From Pedobacter roseus (GTDB lineage: Bacteria; Bacteroidota; Bacteroidia; Sphingobacteriales; Sphingobacteriaceae): DNA of 64,000 nucleotides. The stretch is from assembly GCF_014395225.1 (NCBI RefSeq), contig NZ_CP060723.1, positions 868,001 through 932,000 on the forward strand, written 5' to 3'. Under the pieces are notes generated by a model. That model was given only the letters and a program-made list of their open reading frames with translations, ran no database searches and was not told the DNA's origin. The position numbers and the translations under genes are program-made. Numbering within the stretch: position 1 is the first letter of the stretch; the number at the start of each line of letters is the position of its first letter. Of the stretch, positions 8,438 through 18,323 are shown piece after piece.

Positions 8438-8547
8438 GTTTATTATCCTACAATAATTATTCCTTAAAATTTAACACAAAATAACTATGAAAAAAGATAA
8501 ATAAACTATATATTTAGTTTACCTAATTAAAACTTAATCCTTTCATT

Positions 8548-10473
8548 ATGAAAACCTTAAAATTGTTCTGTTTACTGGTGTTGGCTGCGGGAGCGGCAAA
8601 TGCTCAAGGGGTAAAGTTTTCTGCTGATCAACCTGCGGCAGGAAGTACCGTTAAATTTACCTACGATCCAAAAGGAACCAATCTGGAAAACCTGGCCGAT
8701 GTAAAATGTACGGGTTATACTTTTTTTTCGAAAACCAATCCAAAAAACACCAAAATTGAGCTGGTTAAAGAAGGGGCAATTTATAAAGGGGAAATTTCTA
8801 CTCCAGATAGCGTTACTGTGGTTGGACTTGCTTTTTCGGTCGGCGATCAGAAAGATGAAGCGCCTGCGGGTTACGTGCTTGAATTTACCAAAGGTGGAAA
8901 AGTACCTGCTGAAGCCTATCTAAACGAAGCTTTTTTATACGGATTGGCCGGAAATTATTATCTCGGGCTTACCATCGATCCTGAAAAAGCAGTTACTTTA
9001 TATAAACAGGCATTTGCCTTAAAGCCTGAACTTAAAAAGAAAAACCTGCAACAATACCTTTCGCTCGAGTATAAAGCAGATAAAGATAAAGGAGCAAAGC
9101 TCATTAACGAGAATATTTCGGCCTTATTTAAATTAAAAGAACCTAAAGAAGAAGATTTGAGTACTGTTATTGGGCTGTATTCATTGTTAAAGAAAAAAAC
9201 ACAGGCCGATTCGGTTAAAGCCATTGTGCTTAAAAAATATCCAACCGGAAATTATGCCTGGAATGATGGGATGAATGCCCTTTACGGTACAAAAGATTTT
9301 GCTGCACAAGTACAAAAAGCCGAAGAATTAATCGCAAGATTTAAACTCGATCAAAGCAAAAAAGTTGATGTTAGCAAGCTGAATGCTGTTTTTGGCATTT
9401 TGGCAAATAGTGCAGTAAAGGCTAAGGATCTGGATAAATTTCAGCTTTATGCAGGGAAAGTAACCGATAAAATGACAAGAGCAAGCCTATACAACAATAG
9501 TTTTGCCTGGCCAGCTGCCGAGAAAAAAGAAAATGTAGATTTGGCTGCGCAACTTTCGAAGCAATCATTAGCGCTTATAGAAGCATCAAGAAATGATGAG
9601 ATGCCAAAATATTACACAAGCAAAGAAGATTACCTCAAATATTTAGATGGTGCTTATGGCATGTATGCTGATACTTATGCTTTATTGCTTTATCACCAGG
9701 GTAAATTTAAAGAAGCATTGGCCACACAGGAGAAAGCCATACGTATGTATGCAAGTGTTCCGCCCGATGTTTCTACCCGTTACGTTACCTACCTGATTAA
9801 AGATGGGCAAAATGATAAAGCTTATACAGAGGCAGAAAAATTAATCAAAGACGGTAAAGCCACCGATTCTTTAAAAGCTGATTTTAAAAGACTTTATAGC
9901 ACTTTAAAGAAAGAGGGGACTTACGAAACCTATATCGCCAACTTAGAAAAAGCAGCATTGGAGAAAGAAAGGGCAGAATGGACCAAAAAAATGATCAGTA
10001 TCCCTGCACCTGCGTTTTCTTTAACCAATCTTAAAGGCGAAAAAGTAAGTTTAGCCAGCTTAAAAGGAAAGATTGTGATTTTAGATTATTGGGCAACCTG
10101 GTGCGGCCCTTGTGTAGCTTCTTTTCCGGGTATGCAGAAAGCCATGGCAAAATATTCTGCTAACCCAAATGTGGTATTCCTGTTTGTAAATACCTGGCAA
10201 AATGAAGAAAATAGAGAAAAAGTAGTTACCGATTTTATTGCCGAAAAGAAATATAATTTTAACGTGCTTTACGATACTAAAAATGCAAAAGACCCCTCCA
10301 AATTTGATGTGGTAAGTGCTTATAAAGTGGATGGAATCCCTACCAAATTTGTAATCGATGGAGATGGAAATATCAGGTTTAAAGCCGTTGGTTTCTCAGG
10401 CTCTGATGATGGTGTGGTGAAAGAAATAGATTCGATGATCAGTTTGTTGGCTCCTAAAGAATCGAGTAAATAA
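8548..10473 (+). CDS. Large TlpA/ResA-type thioredoxin-fold protein, exported
   Basis: Predicted periplasmic thiol oxidoreductase. A signal peptide (residues 1-19, ending ANA) leads into about 480 residues with alpha-helical TPR-like character (for instance YLGLTIDPEKAVTLYKQAFALKP and YHQGKFKEALATQEKAIRMY). The C-terminal 150 residues are a TlpA-like domain: APAFSLTNLKGEKVSLASLKGK, then the active site WATWCGPC near residue 516-523, and GIPTKFVIDGDG. Bacteroidetes have many such proteins combining a long N-terminal region with a TlpA domain. Genes on both sides are on the other strand and a terminator follows, so it is monocistronic. Redox partner unknown. Confidence 0.87.
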   Translation: MKTLKLFCLLVLAAGAANAQGVKFSADQPAAGSTVKFTYDPKGTNLENLADVKCTGYTFFSKTNPKNTKIELVKEGAIYKGEISTPDSVTVVGLAFSVGDQKDEAPAGYVLEFTKGGKVPAEAYLNEAFLYGLAGNYYLGLTIDPEKAVTLYKQAFALKPELKKKNLQQYLSLEYKADKDKGAKLINENISALFKLKEPKEEDLSTVIGLYSLLKKKTQADSVKAIVLKKYPTGNYAWNDGMNALYGTKDFAAQVQKAEELIARFKLDQSKKVDVSKLNAVFGILANSAVKAKDLDKFQLYAGKVTDKMTRASLYNNSFAWPAAEKKENVDLAAQLSKQSLALIEASRNDEMPKYYTSKEDYLKYLDGAYGMYADTYALLLYHQGKFKEALATQEKAIRMYASVPPDVSTRYVTYLIKDGQNDKAYTEAEKLIKDGKATDSLKADFKRLYSTLKKEGTYETYIANLEKAALEKERAEWTKKMISIPAPAFSLTNLKGEKVSLASLKGKIVILDYWATWCGPCVASFPGMQKAMAKYSANPNVVFLFVNTWQNEENREKVVTDFIAEKKYNFNVLYDTKNAKDPSKFDVVSAYKVDGIPTKFVIDGDGNIRFKAVGFSGSDDGVVKEIDSMISLLAPKESSK

Positions 10474-10491
10474 ACGCCTCAATTTAACAAC

Positions 10492-10523
10492 AAAAGGTGC
10501 TGAATTATCGGCACCTTTTTTCG
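10492..10523 (+). terminator. Terminator between the TlpA-like gene and guaD
   Basis: AAAAGGTGC pairs with GCACCTTTT around tgaattatcg, followed by TTTTTTCG. It lies between converging genes and could serve both. Confidence 0.85.
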
Positions 10524-10524
10524 T

Positions 10525-11001
10525 TTAATAATCTACCCGCATTGCCGAAGTTTCCCATAATTTAAAAGCCGACAAAGCCTCATCCCGCATCAGTTGTATT
10601 ACCGGAAGGCTCCTTTTTTCCATCGGTTTATCTAACTCTTCATAAATAAACTTATCGCTAAAACCAATATTTTCGGCATCCACCTTGGTATTTGCATAAT
10701 AAATGGTGTCAATTTTTGCCCAGTAAATTGCACCCAGGCACATGGGGCAGGGCTCGCAACTGGTGTAAATTACACAGCCGCTTAAATCGAATGTATTCAG
10801 TTCCGTGCAGGCCAGCCTGATAGCCGAAACTTCCGCATGTGCAGTTGGATCGTTGGTTGATGTTACTTTATTGGCCGATTTAGCAATCAATTTGCCATCT
10901 TTCACCACCACAGCGCCAAAAGGTCCACCAATACTTTCACTTACATTCTGTACAGATAGGTCTATTGCCATCTGCATATATTCCTGATGTTGATTCTCCA
11001 T
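10525..11001 (-). CDS. guaD: Nucleoside/nucleobase deaminase, probably guanine deaminase
   Basis: Zinc-dependent deaminase of the cytidine deaminase fold, cytoplasmic. Metal ligands and catalytic base are visible: H55-A-E57 in PTAHAEVSAIRLAC and P84-C85-P-M-C88 in SCEPCPMCLGAIYWA. The start, with NVSESIGGPFGAVVVKDG, and the end, LWETSAMRVDY, resemble Bacillus subtilis GuaD, which converts guanine to xanthine; the length (158) fits. A tRNA adenosine deaminase (TadA) is the main alternative, but the NVSE-GGPFGAVV start and the long C-terminal tail favour GuaD. No purine genes are adjacent. Confidence 0.8.
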   Translation of the reverse strand: MENQHQEYMQMAIDLSVQNVSESIGGPFGAVVVKDGKLIAKSANKVTSTNDPTAHAEVSAIRLACTELNTFDLSGCVIYTSCEPCPMCLGAIYWAKIDTIYYANTKVDAENIGFSDKFIYEELDKPMEKRSLPVIQLMRDEALSAFKLWETSAMRVDY

Positions 11002-11048
11002 TTATATCCTAATTAATCCCTCTGTTGTTAAAATTCTAAAATAACAGC

Positions 11049-11082
11049 ACAAAAAAAATGCCCCGATTTATGCGGGGCATTC
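11049..11082 (-). terminator. Terminator after the OmpH-like gene
   Basis: On the minus strand, AATGCCCCGC and GCGGGGCATT-type arms (atgccccg atttat gcggggcat) form a strong stem followed by eight T residues, 22 bases past the stop at 11104. Confidence 0.92.
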
Positions 11083-11103
11083 TGGTTTAAATATCTTTTT
11101 AGC

Positions 11104-11700
11104 TTATTTTTTGCTGTACTCAGCGTTTAAGCCTTTAATTACTTCAGATGTTACATCTAAACTCTCATCAGCAAATAAAATAGTGCTATTACCTTTCGAG
11201 TAAGTTAAAACCATTTTATAACCTTTTTCTTTGGCATAACCTTTTAAATATTGAGCAACTTTATCATACAATTTTTCGTTTTCGGTAGCCTGCTCATTTT
11301 GTAAAGCGCCACCTGCATTTTGTTGATAAGTTTGTAATTCTTGTTGTTTACGCGCTAAACGCTCTTCAGTACTTTTACGTTGATCGGCAGATAAAGTAGA
11401 AGCCGATTGTTGGTACTGAGCAACCTCTCTTTGAAAAGCCTGACCTTTAGCCTGCATATCTGCCTGTGCATTTTTGGTCTTTCCTTCAAATTTCACTTTA
11501 AGATCTTTAAAGTATTCATATTTCGTAAGTAACGAATCTGAGTTTACATACACAATTTTCTCAGTTGGAGAAACTGCTGCAGTAGTCTCTGTTTTTTTAG
11601 TTTCAGTAGTTTTAGTGTCTTTGTTCTGGCATGCAGAGAAAGCAGTTATTAAAGTTGCTGTTGCAAGTAAACCAAAGGTTTTAAAGGTTCTTCTTTCCAT
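11104..11700 (-). CDS. OmpH/Skp-like lipoprotein
   Basis: Probable periplasmic chaperone-like protein. A signal peptide with lipobox FSAC (Cys24) is followed by a Thr/Lys-rich linker (residues 25-45) and the OmpH pattern IVYVNSDSLLTKYEYFKDL, then a long coiled coil of Gln/Ala/Glu/Lys (residues about 75-145) and the closing strand YKMVLTYSKGNSTILFADESLDVT. Skp proteins are usually soluble; the lipid anchor is common in Bacteroidetes versions. The gene stands alone with a strong terminator and no BamA neighbour, so its client range cannot be inferred from context. Confidence 0.87.
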   Translation of the reverse strand: MERRTFKTFGLLATATLITAFSACQNKDTKTTETKKTETTAAVSPTEKIVYVNSDSLLTKYEYFKDLKVKFEGKTKNAQADMQAKGQAFQREVAQYQQSASTLSADQRKSTEERLARKQQELQTYQQNAGGALQNEQATENEKLYDKVAQYLKGYAKEKGYKMVLTYSKGNSTILFADESLDVTSEVIKGLNAEYSKK

Positions 11701-11740
11701 TATTGTTTAATAAATTTTAGCAAACTTATATAAATTAGTT

Positions 11741-12002
11741 TTGATATGCAATTTAAAGAAAGGCGTATCGCGATACAATGGTGCTTTTGCGTTAGGCGAA
11801 TTACGTAAAGCCTTTAATTTACTCAACGCTAAGCGCCTAGCGTTAGCCGCTCAATCTGATACAGGTGATTTGAAAAGCAAAGCCTGTATTTCAAACGGCT
11901 GTTCGTCCCGCTGTCCGCTTTATTTCATGCCCGCTTCCATCGGGTTTAGGTGGCATGGCCAGGGCTACTATTTGGGGTTGCAGGGCTGCAATAGCAAATT
12001 TT
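11741..12002. repeat. Repeat-rich non-coding DNA (GCGTT/GGCGC and CCATCGGGTTTAGG types)
   Basis: First part of the 860-base gap before gyrB. It contains ttgcgttaggcg and acgctaagcgcctagcg, variants of a repeat also seen at 31394-31475 and 51672-51716, and the string cccgcttccatcgggtttaggtggc, which recurs in shorter form near 33391, 49900, 50223 and 56831. A 100-codon open frame crosses these repeats but is not a credible gene. Confidence 0.5.
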
Positions 12003-12006
12003 ATAA

Positions 12007-12317
12007 CACCAAACGTTCCTCCGGAACGAAAACACCAATTTAACAATTGGCTACCTAAGAATCGTCCCTACAGGACGATATCGGGGGAGGTAATTTAATC
12101 ACAACTTGTCCAGATCTTTCGGGAGATAAAAAGGATGTATACAGATTTAAAAATCTGTGTTTATCTGTGTGCATCTGTGGTTAAAAACCTTATCATAATG
12201 ACACTACGCAATTACCCAACGGACAATTGTTAGTTTTATAAAAAATACGTCCCGTATGGGACGTATCCCAGGTAGAAAAAAATGTAATGTTTTTTCGTTC
12301 CGGACGAACGTTTGGTG
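12007..12317. repeat. Long imperfect inverted repeat, MITE-like
   Basis: The left end caccaaacgttcctccggaacg (12007-12028, extending to 12032) is the reverse complement of the right end at 12291-12317 with one mismatch. Inside these, ctacctaagaatcgtcccta (12051-12070) is mirrored by 12244-12275, each with its own small hairpin (cgtccctacaggacg; cgtcccgtatgggacg). The middle holds a copy of the ATCTGTG repeat. No transposase. A non-autonomous element or a large folded RNA are both possible. Confidence 0.65.
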
Positions 12318-12530
12318 AATAATCCATTCATATTCACCATTATTTCGGCCAATTAAATCCAAAATGAATCCCGACGAAAAGTCGGGAGTAACAGAAAGCG
12401 GGAGGAGACCTGAATTGGAACATAGGTTTTGCTTTTCAAACCCCTTTTAATCCAATGGGAGAGGCTTTTGCATCAATCTCTTAACAGCTCAAAATTTATC
12501 CACATATTAGTTTAAATGCCAAAATTTCCG

Positions 12531-12538
12531 TATTTTTG
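12531..12538 (+). promoter_or_regulatory. -7 promoter element of gyrB
   Basis: TATTTTTG fits TAnnTTTG and lies 24 bases before the gyrB ATG. A clear -33 TTG was not assigned. Confidence 0.45.
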
Positions 12539-12559
12539 ATACTTATTGTTTTTAATTAA

Positions 12560-14521
<1,962 letters not shown>

Positions 14522-14558
14522 TTGAGCTGAAAGCTTATAGGCTAGAGCTGAATATATA

Positions 14559-14597
14559 ACCCTCTTCAAGTTAAAAATCTTGAAGAGGGTTTTTTGT
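14559..14597 (+). terminator. gyrB terminator
   Basis: ACCCTCTTCAAG and CTTGAAGAGGGT form a perfect 12-base stem around ttaaaaat, followed by TTTTTTGTTTTT, 38 bases after the stop codon. Confidence 0.93.
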
Positions 14598-14621
14598 TTT
14601 TCAGATTATTAGCTTTAAATT

Positions 14622-14650
14622 TTATATACATAATTTTATTATGTATATAA
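14622..14650 (+). promoter_or_regulatory. Palindromic operator of the PadR operon
   Basis: TTATATACATAA, five bases, TTATGTATATAA: perfect 12-base arms. The inner ATACAT/ATGTAT half-sites resemble the ATGT...ACAT sites of PadR regulators. It covers the expected -33 region of the promoter at 14658, so binding would block transcription. Autoregulation by the adjacent PadR gene is inferred. Confidence 0.7.
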
Positions 14651-14657
14651 TTTTTTA

Positions 14658-14665
14658 TACATTTG
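14658..14665 (+). promoter_or_regulatory. -7 promoter element of padR
   Basis: TACATTTG fits TAnnTTTG and ends 4 bases before ATG 14670, so the transcript would be nearly leaderless. Confidence 0.55.
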
Positions 14666-14669
14666 CTTC

Positions 14670-15008
14670 ATGGCAGTAAATAATGAATTATTTAAAGGGA
14701 CATTACAAACCATTATCTTAAATCTTTTATCAGAAAATGAGAAAATGTATGGCTATGAAATTACTCAAAAAGTGAAATCCATTACCCAGGGCGAGCTAAT
14801 GTTAAAAGAGGGTGCATTATATCCGGCATTACATAAATTAGAAGCTGAGGGTTTATTGGAAACGACGACAGAAGTGGTAGAAAACAGGGTGAGAAAATAT
14901 TACTCCTTATCAAAAGATGGAGAGAAAGAAGTAGTAAATAAATTGCAGGAAGCCAAAGATTTTATTGCCCAGTTGCAGTTATTATTAAACCTAAAACCTG
15001 CAATTTAA
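14670..15008 (+). CDS. PadR family transcriptional regulator
   Basis: Winged-helix repressor. The 112-residue protein matches the short PadR type: FKGTLQTIILNLLSENEKMYGYEITQKV (residues 6-32), LMLKEGALYPALHKLEAEGLLE (about 43-64), then the wing NRVRKYYSLSKDGEKEV and a C-terminal dimerisation helix. It is the first gene of a four-gene cluster; its stop codon shares a base with the start of the next gene (15008), indicating translational coupling. The palindrome just upstream is its probable binding site. Such regulators are commonly followed by membrane proteins with a HAAS-like N-terminal domain, as here; the ligand is unknown. Confidence 0.93.
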   Translation: MAVNNELFKGTLQTIILNLLSENEKMYGYEITQKVKSITQGELMLKEGALYPALHKLEAEGLLETTTEVVENRVRKYYSLSKDGEKEVVNKLQEAKDFIAQLQLLLNLKPAI

Positions 15009-15670
15009 TGGTACTAACAGCCCAACAGCATCAGGAAATTAAGGATTATATTTTTGATGCGGCTCAATACAGGGAAACTTATAATGAGGTTTACGATCAT
15101 ATTGTAAATGCACTCGAAGATAAAGATGAGGCTTACAGTATTGAGCTTGTTGCTGAGATCGTTAATGCTGATTTTGGAAGTTTTAATGAAATTAAAAAAC
15201 AAGAGCAACTTTATCAGCAGCAAATTAATAAAAAATACACAAGACTTTTTCTAGAGGAGCTTATAAATTCATTTAAATGGCCCGGTTTATTAGGTAATTT
15301 CGCAAATCTAATGCTTTGCTTATGTATTTATTGGAGTAGTACAAACTCATCTTTTAATACTAAACCGATGATGATTGCTGTATTTTCTTGTTTTATCCTG
15401 GTAACCATTTATATGTACAGCCAAATATTGATCCGCAGAACAAGAAGTAAAAAATATTCGATTTTAGACAATTCATTAGGCATTTTATCTACGTTTGGTT
15501 TGTTTATTGGAATCTTTGTTTTTAACTGGTTTATTAGTGATGACAGTTTAATTAGTTTAAGTCAGCGTGCTAAAGTAATCGTACTGCTTACTTTATACTT
15601 TTTCTCCAGTATGTATGTAAGGTCATTCAGGAAATTTTACAACCAAAAAATTAAAATACTCATCGCTTAA
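15008..15670 (+). CDS. Membrane protein of the PadR operon (first of three)
   Basis: Unknown function. Residues 1-75 are helical and acidic (YDHIVNALEDKDEAYSIELVAEI), like the HAAS-type domain found next to PadR genes. Four hydrophobic segments follow: about 97-115 (LLGNFANLMLCLCIYW), 120-140 (MMIAVFSCFILVTIYMY), 155-178 (LGILSTFGLFIGIFVFNWFI) and 190-205 (VIVLLTLYFFSSMY). It is more distant from the two following genes than they are from each other. Start ATG overlaps the padR stop codon by one base; the next gene starts 2 bases after its stop, so all are in one operon. Confidence 0.75.
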   Translation: MVLTAQQHQEIKDYIFDAAQYRETYNEVYDHIVNALEDKDEAYSIELVAEIVNADFGSFNEIKKQEQLYQQQINKKYTRLFLEELINSFKWPGLLGNFANLMLCLCIYWSSTNSSFNTKPMMIAVFSCFILVTIYMYSQILIRRTRSKKYSILDNSLGILSTFGLFIGIFVFNWFISDDSLISLSQRAKVIVLLTLYFFSSMYVRSFRKFYNQKIKILIA

Positions 15671-15672
15671 GT

Positions 15673-16353
15673 ATGAATTTAATTAAAGAGCAACTCGAAC
15701 AGATAAGGTCTTTTATTCAGCAAAAAGGCTTTAAGTATATTGATGTTCAAATGGAGATTTTAGACCATGTGGCATCATCTGTTGAAGAAAAAATGGATGC
15801 TGATCAAAATCTTAATTTTGAAGATGCGATAACCGAAACCCACGAAGCTTTTGGAACGGATGGTTTTGCTGTTATTCAAAAATCGGTGGTTGATGGATTA
15901 AAGAAAAAATACAGTAAATTTTTCTGGCAAAACTTTCGTAACTATTTTGGTTACAAATACATCATACTGGTTTTATTTCTAGGATTTATTGTTTATAAAC
16001 TGCAGGAGATAGTAAACAATGATGATTTTTATACGATATATCTTGTTGGGATGTTCGGTGTTGTCGGGCTTTTACTCCTTTATAATCTTAAGGATTCCAT
16101 TTATAAAAAATACATGTCATATAAATCATCCGTTTCCTTTTTAATGTTTTTAGGCCCATTTTTAGTTATTACCAATATGGCGATTAATAAAAGCGTTACA
16201 GCAGTAAAAATTTTCTCATTAAACAGAAGTTTTCTTATTGTATCGGTACTGATCACTTTATTTGTTATTTATTTTATTGCTGCACTTAAAACGGCCAAGG
16301 TTGGAATGAGAGAGAGTAAGCATATAATGGATAAGTATAAACTTGTGGTATAA
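15673..16353 (+). CDS. Membrane protein of the PadR operon (second, tandem paralogue)
   Basis: Unknown function. The N-terminal 75 residues are soluble and helical: IRSFIQQKGFKYIDVQMEIL, DHVASSVEEKMDAD, FEDAITETHEAFG; the rest has four predicted membrane segments (about 98-113, 119-137, 154-172, 182-202). The N-terminal domain is almost the same as that of the next gene, so the two are recent tandem duplicates, while the membrane parts have diverged. The family resembles HAAS-type partners of PadR regulators. A hairpin (taagatgtttccatctta) at 16367-16384 after the stop codon is also found after the next copy. Confidence 0.75.
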   Translation: MNLIKEQLEQIRSFIQQKGFKYIDVQMEILDHVASSVEEKMDADQNLNFEDAITETHEAFGTDGFAVIQKSVVDGLKKKYSKFFWQNFRNYFGYKYIILVLFLGFIVYKLQEIVNNDDFYTIYLVGMFGVVGLLLLYNLKDSIYKKYMSYKSSVSFLMFLGPFLVITNMAINKSVTAVKIFSLNRSFLIVSVLITLFVIYFIAALKTAKVGMRESKHIMDKYKLVV

Positions 16354-16413
16354 GGTACTAGCGGTTTAAGATGTTTCCATCTTACACTAAATTAAAATAA
16401 TTATTGCATATAC

Positions 16414-17097
16414 ATGAATTTAACAAAAGAACAACTTAGCTACATCAGGTCTTTTATTCAGCAAAAAGGCTTTAATTATATTGATGTTCAATTGGAGATT
16501 TTAGACCATGTGGCATCATCGGTTGAAGAAAAAATGGAAGCAGATCGAGAGCTTAAGTTTGAAGATGCGGTAATTGAAACGCATCAATCATTTGGTGTAA
16601 TGGGATTCAGCGCCTTTGCAGATGGAATAACCAATTCGATTCGCGCAAAATACAGCCGTTTATTTTGGAGATTTTTTTTCTCAGCTTTCGGATATAAATA
16701 TGTGTTAGTGCTTTGTTTCTCAATATTTGCTATTTACAAAATGCAAGAGTTAATTACAGCAAATATTTTTTATATATTTTTTGTTATTGGTCTGCTCTGT
16801 GTATTTGGAATTTCGACATTTTCTAGCATTAAGCCCGCTGTTTATAAGAAGTTTGTGTCTTTTGACTCTGGAACTTCTTTTCTGCCTTTTTTAGGATACA
16901 TTTTACTTCTGACCAATTTTGCCATGAACGAAGTGCCAGCCGAGTATACCATTTCTTCTATTAGTGTACAGCAATTAGTTTTATCACTTTCTATCATTCT
17001 ATTCGTGCTCTATTTTAATGCTGCTATCAAGACAGCAAAGGTAAGTATACGCGAAACAAAATCATTAAAGGACAAGTATAAATTACTATATGGTTAA
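16414..17097 (+). CDS. Membrane protein of the PadR operon (third, tandem paralogue)
   Basis: Paralogue of the gene at 15673 with the same plan: N-terminal helical domain (IRSFIQQKGFNYIDVQLEIL, DHVASSVEEKMEAD) and four membrane segments. The soluble domain has only a few substitutions against its neighbour; the membrane part keeps FGYKYVL, SSIKPAVYKKFVS and AAIKTAKVSIRETKSLKDKYKL but differs elsewhere. The 60-base gap to the previous gene carries a small hairpin that might reduce read-through. Function unknown. The operon ends at the terminator at 17236. Confidence 0.75.
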   Translation: MNLTKEQLSYIRSFIQQKGFNYIDVQLEILDHVASSVEEKMEADRELKFEDAVIETHQSFGVMGFSAFADGITNSIRAKYSRLFWRFFFSAFGYKYVLVLCFSIFAIYKMQELITANIFYIFFVIGLLCVFGISTFSSIKPAVYKKFVSFDSGTSFLPFLGYILLLTNFAMNEVPAEYTISSISVQQLVLSLSIILFVLYFNAAIKTAKVSIRETKSLKDKYKLLYG

Positions 17098-17235
17098 TTC
17101 CTATTATTTAAGATATTTCCATCTTGACATGTAGTGTAAGATATCTGTGGTATTAGTTGTTCCCAACTGACACAAATAAACATCGGATTATTTTTATAAC
17201 AGTCAGATAGTAATATCTTACCTCACAGTAAAAAC

Positions 17236-17264
17236 AAAGCCATTCGAACTTGAATGGCTTTTGT
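17236..17264 (+). terminator. Terminator of the PadR operon
   Basis: AAAGCCATTC and GAATGGCTTT form a perfect stem with a 6-base loop, followed by TTGTCTTATTT. Opposite side is A-rich, so it may also end the bestrophin transcript on the minus strand. Confidence 0.8.
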
Positions 17265-17369
17265 CTTATTTATACACTATTGGTCCACAGATTCTCTTTA
17301 TCCAAAAAGAAAGCTAATGGCATTAACTAACCACCTCAAATTAATGAGATTTATCTTGAAGAGGGGCTA

Positions 17370-18296
17370 TTACAAAATGTAATAAGACCCAACCGGAGCC
17401 AGTTCTGTTTGTGGCTTGTCTTCATATATTTTATTGTCATTGAGCATTTGGCAAAGATCCCGTTCAATGGTTCTGCAGATGGTCGTGGTTGGCGTATCTG
17501 TAGGCTTGTTTTCGAACGGATCCTGAAGATGAACGGCCATTTTTTCAACCAGTAAAAAGAATGCCGCAATGGCTACCACCAGAGGTACTTCCATGTAGCC
17601 AAAATATTCGATCAGGCCAAAAGGTAACAATACAATAAACAAGTGGATAGACATGTTGATGTATTTGCTGTATGTAACCGGGAAAACGGTGTTTTTAATC
17701 CTTTCCGATCCACCCATGTGGTTACATAAACCTGTAATGGTTTTATCAATTTCTATCTGTTGGTATTTATTGATCCAACCTTCCTGTAACGCCTTTTTCA
17801 GATCCATTGCATGTAACTCTAAAATGGTGGCGGTTACATTTTTACGTTTTTTGATAAAAGCGATTTCATCCGGGTGAAGGTATTCTTCAAGGCCTTTTCG
17901 GGCATTAAAACCCCTAAGCGATTGACTCAAGGCATAACACCAGGCAATCTGTCGTTTGATAAAACGGGCTTTAAATTCCTCAATTTCATCCAATCCATAA
18001 GGGTTTTCAACGAACGACAATATCTGGCGGGAGAGGGTTCTCGAATCGTTAACTATGGCGCCCCAAAGAATCCTCGCCTCCCACCATCTATCGTATGCCT
18101 GATTAGAACGAAAGGCCAGTAAAAGGGAGATAATGGTTCCCAATAATGCTGGCACCGCCACAGGTATTGAAATGCGGGTAACATGAAAATTCTCATATAA
18201 CACCACAATACCTACTGAATAACCTATCACAAATAGGAGTTCTTTTTTGATCTTTCCGAATATATAAGTGAGCGGAATATTATTTCGTAACAGCAT
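17370..18296 (-). CDS. Bestrophin family ion channel
   Basis: Probable anion or cation channel of the inner membrane. The 308-residue length is normal for bacterial bestrophins. Hallmarks: PVAVPALLGTIISLLLAFRSNQAYDRWWEARILWGAIVNDSR (residues about 46-88) includes the first membrane helices and the conserved NQAYDRWWEAR; later come HMGGSERIKNTVFPVTYS, FIVLLPFGLIEYFGYMEVPLVVAIAAFFLLVEKMAVHLQDPF with NxxxD-like ending ENKPTDTPTTTICRTIERDL. The adjacent gene at 18324 is 27 bases upstream on the same strand, suggesting an operon with a universal-stress-like protein. Confidence 0.92.
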   Translation of the reverse strand: MLLRNNIPLTYIFGKIKKELLFVIGYSVGIVVLYENFHVTRISIPVAVPALLGTIISLLLAFRSNQAYDRWWEARILWGAIVNDSRTLSRQILSFVENPYGLDEIEEFKARFIKRQIAWCYALSQSLRGFNARKGLEEYLHPDEIAFIKKRKNVTATILELHAMDLKKALQEGWINKYQQIEIDKTITGLCNHMGGSERIKNTVFPVTYSKYINMSIHLFIVLLPFGLIEYFGYMEVPLVVAIAAFFLLVEKMAVHLQDPFENKPTDTPTTTICRTIERDLCQMLNDNKIYEDKPQTELAPVGSYYIL

Positions 18297-18323
18297 GATA
18301 TTAAATTTTTATAGGTGTAATAA

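Noticed and set aside
11741..12043. 100-codon plus-strand frame before gyrB
   Set aside because: It crosses several extragenic repeats and ends inside the left arm of the inverted repeat. No protein family features.
12007..12317. Insertion sequence
   Set aside because: No transposase frame inside or nearby and no clear target duplication, so only a MITE-like label is used.
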